Source: Flaccisagitta enflata
Taxonomy: Eukaryota > Chaetognatha > Sagittoidea > Aphragmophora
Direction of reading: 5' to 3'
Assembly (NCBI GenBank): GCA_965153355.1
Contig: OZ231126.1
Coordinates: forward strand, 110,546,001 to 110,610,000
Length of the DNA: 64,000 nt
Shown one piece after another: positions 1-14,213 of the stretch. The notes under the pieces were generated by a model. The model saw only the letters and a list, made by a program, of their open reading frames with translations, did not search any database and had not been told where the DNA came from. The position numbers were made by a program, and so were the translations under genes. Numbering within the stretch: the first letter of the stretch is position 1; each line of letters begins with the position of its first letter.

Positions 1-3000
1 ATATCTCAGTCTCTGCAAGTCTTTGTTTCTCAATATGAGCATGTAACCTATCTTACACACTTTCCCATCCCGTATCTATCTGCGAAAAAGAAGAAATGGA
101 ACTCAAGAAAATGGACAGAATCAAAAGATGATCGCTGGAGATGTGACTCTGTACCTGTACCAATCTGTATCTTTGAAACAGTGGACTCATCCCATGAAAA
201 GGAAATGGGTACCTACGCTGTTCATGCCTGTCACGATAAAAAGCCCTTCGTTGATACAAAAGAGAAATGCCTGTCACGATAACAAGCCCGTTGTTGATAC
301 ATAAGAAGAGCTTTTGGTAAAACATATGACCATCGTTGTTTTGAGCAGGCAAGTGCCCAGCACACCAAATAATAGGGAAGGAGGTAGTGAACAGGGCTAT
401 GCTCATCAATCATGTTTCATGGGTGAGTTGAGCTGTCATTGGGTCAAGTATATATATCTCAGTCTCTGCAAGTCTTTGTTTCTCAATATGAGCATGTTAC
501 CTATCATACACACTTTCCCATCCTCGTATCTATCTGCGAAAAAGCAACGATTCATCCTCTTATAGTTTTAACCAAAATGATAACTGATAACAGTTAAAGT
601 GGAATCTTTCACTGCAAAAGTCAAGCGTTATTTGAGAGTAATAGTCTTGATCTCATCCCATGAAAAGGAAATGGGTGCCTACGCTGTTCATGCCTGTCAC
701 GATAAAAAGCCCAGCATTGATAAAGGAAATGGGTGCCTACGCTGTTCATGCCTGTCTCAATAACAGGCCCATTGTTGATACATAAGAGAAGCTTTTGGTT
801 AAAACTTATGACCATCCTTGTTTGGAGCTGGCGAGTGCCCAGCACACCAAATGATAGGGAATGAGGTAGTGGACAGGGCTATGCTCGTCAAACTTGTTTC
901 ATGGGTGAGTTGAGCTGTCATTGGGTCAAGTATATATATCTCAGTCTCTGCAAGTCTTTGTTTCTCAATATGTGCATGTAACCTATCTTACACACTTTCC
1001 CATCCCGTATCTATCTGCAAAAAAGAAGAAATAGAACTCAACAAAATGGACAGAATCAAAAGATGATCGCTGGAGATGTGACTCTGTACCTGTACCAATG
1101 TGTATCTTTGAAACAGTGGACTCATCCCATGAAAAGGAAATGGGTACCTACGCTGTTCATGCCTGTCACGATAAAAAGCCTGTCGTTGATACAAAAGAGA
1201 AATGCCTGTCACGATAACAGGCCCGTCGTTGATACATAAGAAGAGCTTTTGGTAAAACATATGACCATCATTGTTTTTAGCAGGCAAGTGCCCAGCACAC
1301 CAAATAATAGGGAATGAGGTAGTGGACAGGGCTATGCTCGTCAATCATGTTTCATGGGTGAGTTGAGCTGTCATTGGGTCAAGTATATATATCTCAGTCT
1401 CTGCAAGTCTTTGTTTCTCAATATGAGCATGTAACCTATCATACACACTTTCCCATCCCGTATCTATCTGCGAAAAAGCAACGATTCATCCTCTTATAGT
1501 TTTAACCACAATGATAACTGATGATGGTTAAAGTGGAATCTTTCACCGCAAAAGTCAAGCGTTATTTGAGAGTAATAGTCTTGATCTCATCCCATTAAAA
1601 GGAAATGGGTGCCCATGAAACAAGATTGACGAGCATAGCCCTGTCCACTACCTCATTCCCTATCATTTGGTGTGCTGGGCACTTGCCAGCTCAAAACAAC
1701 GATGGTCATATGTTTTAACCAAAAGCTTCTCTTATGTATCAAGAATGGGCCTGTTATCGAGACAGGCATGAACAGCGTAGCCACCCATTTCCTTTATCAA
1801 TGACGGGCTTTTTATCATGACAGGCATGAACAGCTTGAGCACCCATTTCCTTTTCATGGGATGAGATCAAGACTATTACTCTCAAATAACGCTTGACTTT
1901 TGAGGTGAAAGATTCCACTTTAACCGTCATCAGTTATCATTGTGGTTAAAACTGTAAGAGGATGAATTGTTGCTTTTTCGCAGATAGATACGGGATGGGA
2001 AAGTGTGTATGATAGGTTACATGCTCATATTGAGAAACAAAGACTTGCAGAGACTGAGATATATATACTTGACCCAATGACAGCTCAACTCACCCATGAG
2101 ACAAAATTGACGAGCATAGCCCTGTCCACTACCTCATTCCCTATTATTTGGTGTGCTGGGCACTTGCCAGCTCAAAACAACGATGGTCATATGTTTTAAC
2201 CAAAAGCTTCTCTTATGTATCAACAACGGGCCTGTTATCGAGACAGGCATGAACAGCGTAAGCACCCATTTCCTTTTCATGGGATGAGATCAAGACTATT
2301 ACTCTCAAATAACGCTTGACTTTTGCGGTGAGAGATTCCACTTTAACCGTAATCAGTTATCATTGTGGTTAAAACTATAAGAGGATGAATCGTTGCTTTT
2401 TCGCAGATAGATACGGGATGGGAAAGTGTGTATGATAGGTTACATGCTCATATTGAGAAACAAAGACTTGCAGAGACTGAGATATATATACTTGACCCAA
2501 TGACAGCTCAACTCACCCATGAAACATGATTGACGAGCATAGCCCTGTCCACTACCTCATTCCCTATTATTTGGTGTGCTGGGCACTTGCCTGCTCAAAA
2601 CAACGATGGTCATATGTTTTACCAAAAGCTCTTCTTATGTATCAACAACGGGCCTGTTATCATGACAGGCATTTCTCTTTTGTATCAACGATGGGCTATT
2701 ATCGTGACAGGCATGAACAGCGTAGGCACCCATTTCCTTTTCATGGGATGAGTCCACTGTTTCAAAGATAAACATTGGTACAGGTACAGAGTCACTTCTC
2801 CAGCGATCATCTTTTGATTCTGTCCATTTTCTTGAGTTCTATTTCTTCTTTTTCGCAGATAGATACGGGATGGGAAAGTTTGTAAGATAGGTTATATGCT
2901 CATATTGAGAAACAAAGACTTGCAGAGACTGAGATATATATACTTGACCCAATGACAGCTCAACTCACCCATGAAACATGATTGACGAGCATAGCCCTGT

Positions 3001-6000
3001 CCACTACCTCATTCCCTATTATTTGGTGTGCTGGGCACTTGCCTGCTCAAAACAACGATGGTCATATGTTTTACCAAAAGCTCTTCTTATGTATCAACAA
3101 CGGGCCTGTTATCGAGACAGGCATGAACAACGTAGGCACCCATTTCCTTTATCAATGACGGGCTTTTTATCATGACAGGCATGAACAGCGTAGGCACCCA
3201 TTTCCTTTTCCTTTGATAAGATCAAGACTATTACTCTCAAATAACGCTTGACTTTTGCGGTGAAAGATTCCACTTTAACCGTCATCAGTTATCATTGTGG
3301 TTAAAACTATAAGAGGATGAATCGTTGCTTTTTCGCAGATATATACGGGATGGGAAAGTGTGTATGATAGGTTACACACTCAAATTGAGAGACAAAGACT
3401 TGCAGAGACTGAGATATATATACTTGACCCAATGACAGCTCAACTCACCCATGAAATATGATTGACGAGCATAGCCCTGTCCACTACCTCATTCCCTATT
3501 GTTTGGTGTGCTGGGCACTTGCCTGCTCAAAACAAGGATGGTCATATGTTTTACCAAAAGCTCTTCTTATGTATCAACGACGGGCCTGTTATCGTGACAA
3601 GCATTTCTCTTTTGTGTCAACGACGGGCTTATTATCGCGACAGGCATGAACAGCGTAGGTACCAATTTCCTTTTCATGGGATGAGTCCACTGTTTTAAAG
3701 ATACACATTGGTACAGGTACAGAGTCACATCTCCAGCGATCATCTTTTGATTCTGTCCATTTTGTTGAGTTCTATTTCTTCTTTTTTGCAGATAGATACG
3801 GGATGGGAAAGTGTGTAAGATAGGTTACATGCTCATATTGAGAAACAAAGACTTGCAGAGACTGAGATATATATACTTGACCCAATGACAGCTCAACTCA
3901 CCCATGAAACATGATTGACGAGCATAGCCCTGTCCACTACCTCATTCCCTATTATTTGGTGTGCTGGGCACTTGCCTGCTCAAAACAACGATGGTCATAT
4001 GTTTTACCAAAAGCTCTTCTTATGTATCAACGACGGGCCTGTTATTGTGACAGGCATTTCTCTTTTGTATCAATGACGGGCTTTTTATCGTGACAGGCAT
4101 GAACAGCGTAGGTACCCATTTCCTTTTCATGGGATGAGTCCACTGTTTCAAAGATACACATTGGTACAGGTACAGAGTCACATCTCCAGCGATCATCTTT
4201 TGATTCTGTCCATTTTCTTGAGTTCTATTTCTTCTTTTTTGCAGATAGATACGGGATGGGAAAGTGTGTAAGATAGGTTACATGCTCATATTGAGAAACA
4301 AAGACTTGCAGAGACTGAGATATATATACTTGACCCAATGACAGCTCAACTCACCCATGAAACAAGATTGACGAGCATAGCCCTGTCCACTACCTCATTC
4401 CCTATCATTTGGTGTGCTGGGCACTTGCCAGCTCAAAACAACGATGGTCATATGTTTTAACCAAAAGCTTCTCTTATGTATCAACAACGGGCCTGTTATC
4501 GAGACAGGCATGAACAGCGTAGGCACCCATTTCCTTTATCAATGACGGGCTTTTTATCGTGACAGGCATGAACAGCGTAGGCACCCATTTCCTTTTCATG
4601 GGATGAGATCAAGACTATTACTCTCAAATAACGCTTGACTTTTGCAGTGAAAGATTCCACTTTAACCGTCATCAGTTATCATTGTGGTTAAAACTATAAG
4701 AGGATGAATCCTTGCTTTTTCGCAGATAGATACGGGATGGGAAAGTGTGTATGATAGGTTACATGCTCATATTGAGAAACAAAGACTTGCAGAGACTGAG
4801 ATATATATACTTGACCCTATGACAGCTCAACTCACCCATGAAACATGATTGACGAGCATAGCCCCGTCCACTCCCTCATTCCCTATTATTTGGTGTGCTG
4901 GGCACTTGCCTGCTCAAAACAACAATGGTTTTATGTTTTACCAAAAGCTCTTCTTATGTATCAACGACGGGCCTGTTATCGTGACAGGCATTTCTCTTTT
5001 GTATCAACGACGGGCTTTTTATCGTGACAGGCATGAACAGCGTAGGTACCCATTTCCTTTTCATGGGATGAGTCCACTGTTTCAAAGATACACATTGGTA
5101 CAGGTACAGAGTCACATCTCCAGCAATCATCTTTTGATTCTGTCCATTTTCTTGAGTTCTATTTCTTCTTTTTCGCAGATAGATACGGGATGGGAAAGTG
5201 TGTAAGATAGGTTACATGCTCATATTGAGAAACAAAGACTTGCAGAGACTGAGATATATATACTTGACCCAATGACAGCTCAACTCACCCATGAAACAAG
5301 ATTGACGAGCATAGCCCTGTCCACTACCTCATTCCCTATCATTTGGTGTGCTGGGCACTTGCCAGCTCAAAACAACGATGGTCATATGTTTTAACCAAAA
5401 GCTTCTCTTATGTATCAACAACGGGCCTGTTATCGAGACACGCATGAACAGCGTAGGCACCCATTTCCTTTATCAATGACGGGCTTTTTATCGTGACAGG
5501 CATGAACAGCGTAGGCACCCATTTCCTTTTCATCGGATGAGATCAAGACTATTACTCTCAAATAACGCTTGACTTTTGCGGTGAAAGATTCCACTTTAAC
5601 CGTCATCAGTTATCATTATGGTTAAAACTATAAGAGGATGAATCGTTGCTTTTTCGCAGATAGATACGGGATGGGAAAGTGTGTATGATAGGTTACATGC
5701 TCATATTGAGAAACAAAGACTTGAAGAGACTGAGATATATATACTTGACCCAATGACAGCTCAACTCACCCATGAAACATGATTGACGAGCATAGCCCTG
5801 TCCACTACCTCATTCCCTATTATTTGGTGTGCTGGGCACTTGCCTGCTCAAAACAACGATGGTCATATGTTTTACCAAAAGCTCTTCTTATGTATCAACG
5901 ACGGGCCTGTTATCGTGACAGGCATTTCTCTTTTGTATCAACGACGGGCTTTTTATCGTGACAGGCATAAACAGCGTAGGTACCCATTTCCTTTTCATGG

Positions 6001-8750
6001 GATGAGTCCACTGTTTCAAAGATACACATTGGTACAGGTACAGAGTCACATCTCCAGCGATCATCTTTTGATTCTGTTCATTTTCTTGAGTTCTATTTCT
6101 TCTTTTTCGCAGATAGATACGGGATGGGAAAGTGTTTAAGATAGGTTACATGCTCATATTGAGAATCAAAGACTTGCAGAGACTGAGATATATATACTTG
6201 ACCCAATGACAGCTCAACTCACCCATGAAACATGATTGACAAGCATAGCCCTGTCCACTACCTCATTCCCTATCATTTGGTGTGCTGGGCACTTGCCAGC
6301 TCAAAACAACGATGGACATATGATTTAACCAAAAGCTTCTCTTATGTATCAACAACGGGCCTGTTATCGAGACAGGCATGAACAGCATAGGCACCCATTT
6401 CCTTTATCAATCACGGGCTTTTTATCGTGACAGGCATGAACAGCGTAGGTACCCATTTTCTTTTCATGGGATGAGATCAAGACTATTACTCTCAAATAAT
6501 GCTGGACTTTTGCGGTGAAAGATTCCACTTTAACCGTCATCAGTTATCATTGTGGTTAAAGCTATTAGAGGATGAATCATTGCTTTTTCAAAGATAGATA
6601 CGGGATGGGAAAGTGTGTATGATAGGTTACATGCTCATATTGAGAAACAAAGACTTGCAGAGACTGAGATATATATACTTGACCCAATGACAGCTCAACT
6701 CACCCATAAAACATGATTGACGAGCATAGCCCGGTCTACTACCTCATTCCCTATTAATTGGTGTGCTGGGCACTTGCCTGCTCAAAACAACGATGGTCAT
6801 ATGTTTTACCAAAAGCTCTTCTTATGTATCAACGACGGGCCTGTTATTGTGACAGGCATTTCTCTTTTGTATCAACGACGGGCTTTTTATCGTGACAGGC
6901 ATGAACAGCGTAGGTACCCATTTCCTTTTCATGGAATGAGTCCACTGTTTCGAAGATACACATTGGTACAGGTACAGAGTCACATCTTCAGCGATCATCT
7001 TTTGATTCTGTCCATTTTCTTGAGTTCTATTTCTTCTTTTTCTCAGATAGATACGGGATGGGAAAGTGTGTAAGATAGGTCACATGCTCATATTGAGAAA
7101 CAAAGACTTGCAGAGACTGAGATATATATACTTGACCCAATGACAGCTCAACTCAACCATGAAACATGATTGACGAGCATAGCCCTGTCCACTACCTCAT
7201 TCCCTATTATTTGGTGTGCTGGGCACTTGCCTGCTCAAAACAACGATGGTCATATGTTTTACCAAAAGCTCTTCTTATGTATCAACGACGGGCCTGTTAT
7301 CGTGACAGGCATTTCTCTTTTGTATCAACGATGGGCTTTTTATCGTGACAGGCATGAACAGCGTAGGCACCCATTTCCTTTTCATGGGATGAGTCCACTG
7401 TTTCAAATATAAACATTGGTACAGGTACAGAGTCACATCTCCAGCGATCATCTTTTGATTCTGTCCATTTTCTTGATTTCTATTTCTTCTTTTTCGCAGA
7501 TAGATACGGGATGGGAAAGTTTGTAAGATAGGTTATATGCTTATATTGAGGAACCAAGACTTGCAGAGACTGAGATATATATACTTGACCCAATGACAGC
7601 TCAACTCACCAATGAAACAAGATTTACGAGCATAGCCCTGTCCACTACCTCATTCCCTTTCATTTGATGTGCTGGGCACTTGCCAGCTCAAAACAACGAT
7701 GGTCATCTGTTTTGACCAAAAGCTTCTCTTATGTATCAACAACGGGCCTGTTATCGAGACAGGCATGAACAACGTAGGCACCCATTTCCTTTATCAATGA
7801 CGGGCTTTTTATCGTGACAGGCATGAACAGCGTAGGTACCCATTTCCTTTTCATATTGAGAAACAAAGACTTGAAGAGACTGAGATATATATACTTGACC
7901 CAATGACAGCTCAACTCACCCATGAAACATGATTGACGAGCATAGCCCTGTCCACTACCTCATTCCCTATTATGTGGTGTGCTGGGCACTTGCCTGCTCA
8001 AAACAACAATGGTCATATGTTTTACCAAAAGCTCTTCTTATGTATCACGACGAGCCTGTTATCGTGACAGGCATTTCTCTTTTGTATCAACGACGGGCTT
8101 TTTATCGTGACAGGCATAAACAGCGTAGGTACCCATTTCCTTTTCATGGGATGAGTCCACTGTTTCAAAGATACACATTGGTACAGGTACAGAGTCACAT
8201 CTCCAGCGATCATCTTTTGATTCTGTCCATGTTCTTGAGTTCTATTTCTTCTTTTTCGCAGATAGATATGGGATGGGAAAGTTTGTAAGATAGGTTATAT
8301 GCTTATATTGAGAAACAAAGACTTGCAGAGACTGAGATATATATACTTGACCCAATGACAGCTCAACTCACCAATGAAACAAGATTTACGAGATAGCCCT
8401 GTCCACTACCTCATTCCCTATCATTTGGTGTGCTGGGTACTTGCCAGCTCAAAACAACGATGGTCATCTGTTTTAACCAAAAGCTTCTCTTATGTATCAA
8501 CAACAGGCCTGTTATCGAGACAGGCATGAACAACGTAGGCACCCATTTCCTTTATCAATGACGGGCTTTTTATCGTGACAGGCATGAAGAGCGTAGGCAC
8601 CCATTTCCTTTTCATGGGATGAGATCAAGACTATTACTTTCAAATAACGCTTGACTTTTTTGGTGGTGAAAAGATTCCACTTAAACGTCATCAGTTATCA
8701 TATAAAACCAAAGAGAATGAATCGTTGCAGGTCAGTTCAGTTATGTTTGT
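1..8750. repeat. Satellite-like array, block 1 (934-bp higher-order repeat)
   Basis: Tandem and locally inverted repeats fill this block. From about 1,615 the units run forward. The landmark ATGAAACA(T/A)GATTGACGAG recurs at 2519, 2971, 3451, 3904, 4357, 4838, 5291, 5772, 6225, 6706 and 7159. Spacings alternate mainly between 453 and 481 bp, giving an exact 934-bp dimer period. The 481-bp half carries GAGTCCACTGTTTCAAAGAT and the 453-bp half carries GATCAAGACTATTACTCTCA. Later units are less regular, with one spacing of 310 bp between 7612 and 7922. Positions 1 to about 1,600 have the same modules inverted. Recurrent 60-118 residue open frames here are copies of the repeat on either strand. 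They break freely between copies, so I do not call them genes. Confidence 0.93.
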
Positions 8751-8783
8751 CCTGCACGCGACTAATAGGTGTTGGCCTTGTTG

Positions 8784-11700
8784 TAAAACATATGACAATT
8801 GTTGTTTTGAGCAGGCAAGTGCCCAATACACCAAAAGATTGGGAATGAGGTAGTGGACAGGGCTATGCTCATCAATCTTGTTTCATGGGTGAGTTGAGCT
8901 GTCATTGGGTCAAGTATATATATCTCAGTCTCTGAAAGTCTTTCTTTCTCAATGTGAGCATGTAAACTATCTTACACACTTTCCCATCCCGTATCTATCT
9001 GCGAAAAAGAAGAAATAGAACTCAAGAAAATGGACAGAATCAAAAGATGATCATGACCAGCATAATCCCTATCATTTGATGTGCTGGGCACTTGCCTGCT
9101 CAAAACAACAATTGTCATATGTTTTACCAAAAGCTTCTCTAATGTATCAACGCCGGGCCTGTTATCGTGACAGGCATGAACAGCGTAGGCACCCATTTCC
9201 TATCATACACATTAGCCAAGTTGTCAAACGATTCATCCTCTTATAGTTTTAACCACAATGATAACTGATGACGGTTAAAGTGAACAGCGTTCAACCATCC
9301 CGTATCTATTTGCGAAAAAGAAGAAATAGAACTCAAGAAAATGGACAGAATCAAAAGATGATCGCTGGAGATGTGACTCCGTACCTGTACCAATGTGTAT
9401 CTTTGAAACAGTGGACTCGTTTAATGGTTTTGTCCATTGACTCTTGTGTGAGATGTGGTGGATTAACAAAGCGTTTTTTGAAACACAGATACGATGTCAG
9501 TTTGGTTTCGTCCCAGTTAGCCAAGTAGTCAAACGATTCATCCTCTTATAGTTTTAACCACAATGATAACTGATGATGGTTAAAGTGGAATCTTTCACCG
9601 CAAAAGTCAAGCGTAATTTGAGAGTAATAGTCTTGATCTCATCCCATGAAAAGGAAATGGGTGCTGAGAAACAAAGACTTTCAGAGACTGAGATATATAT
9701 ACTTGACCCAATGACAGCTCAACTCACCCATGAAACAAGATTGACGAGCATAGCCCTGTCCACTACCTCATTCCCTATCATTTGGTCTGCTGGGCACTTG
9801 CCTGCTTTTCTTCTCTTTTGCAAATAGATAAGGGATGGTTTAACGCTGTTCACTTTAAACGTCATCAGTTCTCATTGTGGTTAATACTATAAGAGGATGA
9901 ATCGTTTGACAACTTGGCTAATGTGTGTGATAGGAAATGGGTGCCTACGCTGTTCATGCCTGTCATGATAACAGGCAAGTCGTTGAAACATAAGAGAAGC
10001 TTTTGGTAAAACATATGACAATCGTTGTTTTGAGCAGGCAAGTGCCCAGCATTGGGAATGAGGTAGTGGACAGCGCTATGCTCGTCAATCTTGTTTCATG
10101 GGTGAGTTGAGCTGTCATTGGGTCAAGTATATATATCTCAGTCTCTGAAAGTCTTTGTTTCTCAATATGAGCATGTAACCTATCTTACACACTTTCCCAT
10201 CCCGTATGTATCTGCGAAAAAAAAACAATTCATCCTCTTATAGTTTTAACCACAATGATGACTGATGACTGTTAAAGTGAACAGCGTTCAATCATCCCGT
10301 ATCTATCTGCGAAAAAGAAAAAAAAGAACTCAAGAAAATGGACAGAATCAAAAGATGATCGCTGGAGATGTGACTCCGTACCTGTACCAATGCGTATCTT
10401 TGGAACAGTGGACTCGTTTAATGGTTTTGTCCATTGACTCTTGTGTGAGATGTGGTGTATGATAGGAAATGGGTGCCTATGCTGTTTATGCCAGTCACGT
10501 TTCGTCCCAGTTAGCCAAGTAGTCAAACGATTCATCCTCTTATAGTTTTAACCACAATGATAACTGATGACGGTTAAAGTGAACAGCGTTCAACCATCCC
10601 GTATCTATTTGCGAAAAAGAAGAAATAGAACTCAAGAAAATGGACAGAATCAAAAGATGATCGCTGGAGATGTGACTCCGTACCTGTACCAATGTGTATC
10701 TTTGAAACAGTGGACTCGTTTAATGGTTTTGTCCATTGACTCTTGTGTGAGATGTGGTGGATTAACAAAGCGTTTTTTGAAACACAGATACAATGTCAGT
10801 TTGGTTTCGTCCCAGTTAGCCAAGTAGTCAAACGATTCATCCTCTTATAGTTTTAACCACAATGATAACTGATGATGGTTAAAGTGGAATCTTTCACTGC
10901 AAAAGTCAAGCGTAATTTGAGAGTAATAGTCTTGATCTCATCCCATGAAAAGGAAATGGGTGCTGAGAAACAAAGACTTTCAGAGACTGAGATATATATA
11001 CTTGACCCAATGACAGCTCAACTCACCCATGAAACAAGATTGACGAGCATAGCCCTGTCCACTACCTCATTCCCTATCATTTGGTGTGCTGGGCACTTGC
11101 CTGCCTACGCTGTTCATGCCTGTCACGATAACAGGCCAGTCGTTGATACATAAGAAATGCTTTTGCTAAAACATATGACCATTGTTGTTTTGAGCTGGCA
11201 AGTGCCCAGCACACCAAATGATAGGGAATGAGTTAGTGGACAGGGCTATGCTCGTCAATCTTGTTTCATGGGTGAGTTGAGCTGTCATTGGGTCAAGTAT
11301 GTATATCTCAGTCTCTGAAAGTCTTTGTTTCTCAATGTGAGCATGTAACCTATCTTACAAACTCAACCAACCCGTATCTATTTGCAACGCGTCATTGATA
11401 AAGGAAATGGATGGTTAATGCCTGTCACGATACCAGGCCTGTCATTGATACATAAGAGAAGCTTTTGGTAAAACATATGACCATTGTTGTTTTAAGCTGG
11501 CAAGTGCCCAGCACACCAAATGATAGGGATTACGCTGTTCATGCCTGTCACAATAACAGGCCTGTTGTTGATACATAAGAGAAGCTTTTGGTAGAACATA
11601 TGACAATTGTTGTTATGAGCAGGCAAGTGCCCAGCACACCAAATGATAGGGAATAAGGTAGTGGACAGGGCTATGCTCGTCAATCTTGTTTCATGGGTGA

Positions 11701-11958
11701 GTCCACTGTTTCAAAAATACACATTGGTACAGCTACGGTGTCATATCTCCAGCGATCATCTTCTGATTCTGTCCATTTTCTTGAGTTCTATTTCTTCTTT
11801 TTGCAGATAGATACGGGATGGGAAGGTGTGTAAGATAGGTTTCATGCTCATATTGAGAAACAAAGACTTGCGGAGACTGAGATATATATACTTGACCCTA
11901 TGACAGCTCAACTCACCCATGAAACAAGATTGACGAGCATAGCCCTGTCCACTACCTC
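8784..11958. repeat. Satellite-like array, block 2 (shuffled modules, mostly inverted)
   Basis: The modules are those of block 1, now mostly in reverse orientation, with an additional module of about 130 bp. That module contains GTTTAATGGTTTTGTCCATT, GGATTAACAAAGCGTTTTTT and GTCCCAGTTAGCCAAGTAGT. Modules are fused at recurring points, for example GATAGGGA joined to TTACGCTGTTCATGCCTG at about 11,525, so the 934-bp period is lost. A near-identical pair of about 300-bp segments starts at 9,257 and 10,556. The block ends at the ACCTC target-site duplication of the LTR element at 11,959. Confidence 0.9.
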
Positions 11959-12208
11959 CTTAGGGCACTGAGGCCATTGCTGTCTCGTCTATCTTGAGAG
12001 CTAATATGCAATAAACCAATTATTGGGGTATTCTACTTATATTCATCCATGAGTGCAATATTGGTGAGGTAACATGAGGGGCTCTGTACAGGAGAGAGAG
12101 TGGAGAGAGACTCAATGTGCGTTGCAATCGAGAATTCATGCTAGAGAGAGAATCAGGAAGAGGAAGAGGATCAAAAAGTGCCATTCAGCGAGGGCCAATG
12201 GTCCTCTG
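11959..12208 (-). repeat. 3' LTR of the 6.4-kb LARD-like element
   Basis: This 250-bp direct repeat pairs with 18,123-18,372. It is preceded by TSD ACCTC (11,954-11,958). On the minus strand it begins CAGAGGACC immediately after the polypurine tract and contains GAATATAAGTAG. Confidence 0.75.
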
Positions 12209-12665
12209 CCTCCCCTTGCTTGGCTTTAGCTGTTTTGCTTACAGGGGAAAGTAAACAAAACAGCGATAACCTAACAGGGCAAGACTAGAAAAAAGCATTT
12301 ATGGGAAAAAGGGAAGGGAACCTAGTGGAAAGGAGAGGGGGGGAGGAGAGTTGGGGTAAGACAAGAACTATGAAAATTACACTGTATAAATATGAAATCT
12401 AGTAGTTGAAAGTTGGCCTATTTTACAAGGTGTTCTTTGCAGCTAAAAGAATTGATATACAAGAAGAATTTTTACGCTGGACATACGTTGCAAAAAAACT
12501 TTTCAGAAATATCATCAGAAATATATAGACTATTTGATTGGCTTAGTGCTTGCACAAGAGAGAAACAGGGGACAGAAATATTGGGGTTCATATTAAAGAA
12601 ATAAAAGTAATGTACCAAGGCACCAATCTCGTGGAAGTCAACACGGGAAGCTATGTACAGCAACT

Positions 12666-12820
12666 ACATGGGGCTTTTTTTTTTTGTTTTTTTTTTTTGT
12701 TTTTTGTAATCTTTTTTGTATCTTGTTGTAATTTTGTATTTTTTGTTTGTTTTTGTTTGTTTTTGTTTGTTTTTGTTTATTGTTGTTTTTATTTTGTTTT
12801 TGAAATTTTCTTTTTATATT
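12666..12820. repeat. T-rich (TTTTTG/TTTG)n tract
   Basis: This is low-complexity sequence of T runs with GTTTGTTTTT repeats inside the LARD-like element. It creates spurious Phe/Cys-rich frames on + and Lys/Asn-rich frames on -. Confidence 0.9.
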
Positions 12821-13354
12821 TACAAAAGGTGAAGTGAAAGAAATAAAAGGTTGCACGATTTTCTAAAGGGCAGCAACCTCAAATCAATGGGAAAAAGAAG
12901 GCAGGCAAGGTTCGTCCAAGCATCACATCCACCCTAAAATATCCTTTTGTCAATCATGTAGGGGAGTCACAATACTGCTGGAGTATCAATCATTACAACT
13001 AAGGGAAAAACGGGTACTACCAAGCAAGAAGGTTATCTGCGAGGGAGGTTATTTTGCCACATTATCATGTAAAGATGTATCACATATATGAAAGATTCAC
13101 TGCAAACACAAATATTTTAGAGAAAAGGGTACGCATTATCAACAGAAAGGCACAGCATGGTCTTGAATTCAAGTACGGAATTCAAGTACGGAATAGTTAA
13201 TAGAATATAACATTAGGTTTTTTTTGTAAAAGAGAGTAAAGGTTTAAAAATCAACCATCTTCATCATTGCCCCTCAACTATGGAAATATACCGATTGGAT
13301 TTTTTTTTCTTGATGACAAACTTGGTGGCTTCTCTGGTTAGATTTTGCATTGAT

Positions 13355-13525
13355 AAAACAAGGCCGGATACACGGCCAATACCAGTCGCGGACGGGTGGG
13401 CAGGGGCGGAAATGCATGTTTTCCCACTTTTCAACTCGTGTTCACGGACCGACCGACCAACCGACCAACCAACCAACCAACAGACGGACGGACAAAGCCT
13501 CTTATAGAGTCGCTTGTCCGCGACT
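13355..13525 (-). mobile_element. Y-family short element (about 170 bp), reverse copy
   Basis: It starts AACAAGGCCGGATACACGGC and ends CTTGTCCGCGACTA. Near its ends it carries the inverted pair AGTCGCGGAC / GTCCGCGACT, and internally an (ACCG/ACCA)n run before GGACAAAGCCTCTTATAGAG. The same plan recurs at least eight times in the window on both strands, so it is a dispersed, probably non-autonomous element. No coding capacity is seen. Confidence 0.7.
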
Positions 13526-13804
13526 AAAAAGAAAAAATATACTAAATGATTTGCAAAAATTGAAGGCCCGTAAAAAAAGGAAGAATTATTGATACAATTA
13601 GGTTTTTTTTTGTCAGCCCCCAGAATTTTCTTTGCAGTTGTAAGGCTTCACATAAATCCCAAAATTAGCTTTCTCCGCGCCAGTTTGTCCAATTTGTCGT
13701 TGCTGGTCTTTACCCCTGTCTGTCTAGGTCTGCCGCTGATGAAGAGTGCTGATGATGGGGGAAGCACAGTTGTCACAAACATGTCACCAACAACAGTTCT
13801 GTTA

Positions 13805-13816
13805 TTGTTGTTGTTT

Positions 13817-13899
<83 letters not shown>

Positions 13900-13900
13900 G
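13805..13900. repeat. (TTG)n microsatellite
   Basis: An almost perfect TTG repeat of about 96 bp lies inside the LARD-like element. It reads as poly-Asn, poly-Thr, poly-Leu or poly-Cys in different frames, which I treat as artefact. Confidence 0.95.
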
Positions 13901-14163
13901 CCAGGTGTTTTTTTGGACTGTTTCTGTCGCCACTGTGTTCGTGATGAAGATGGTGATGATCCAATGATGCAGTGGTTTTGTTTAGGTGACATCCCCTGGC
14001 ATTGAGAGAGAGAGAGAGAAAGAGACAGAGAAAGAACTTCTAACAGAAAAGCTGCCCATCGGTGAAGAGAGAGCGGAGTGCAAAAAATTACAACATCTGA
14101 GAGAGGAGGGAACTGGATTATCAAAACAAGTGAAAGGTAGATCATTTGGTGAAAATTTGAAAC

Positions 14164-14165
<2 letters not shown>

Positions 14166-14213
<48 letters not shown>

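Noticed and set aside
4849-6139. Recurrent 118-codon frames (starting MTSIALSTTSFPIIWCAGHL) repeated through the satellite
   Set aside because: They are repeat copies read on either strand. Other copies have early stops, several alternative frames are equally open in the same units, and no domain is recognisable.
1-12000. CRISPR-like regularly spaced palindromes (GCCTGTTATCGTGACAGGC)
   Set aside because: The intervals are themselves repeated satellite, not unique spacers, and the genome context is animal.
13648-14145. Frames with poly-Asn/Leu/Ser over (TTG)n and (GA)n tracts
   Set aside because: Produced by microsatellites; no conserved sequence outside the tract.
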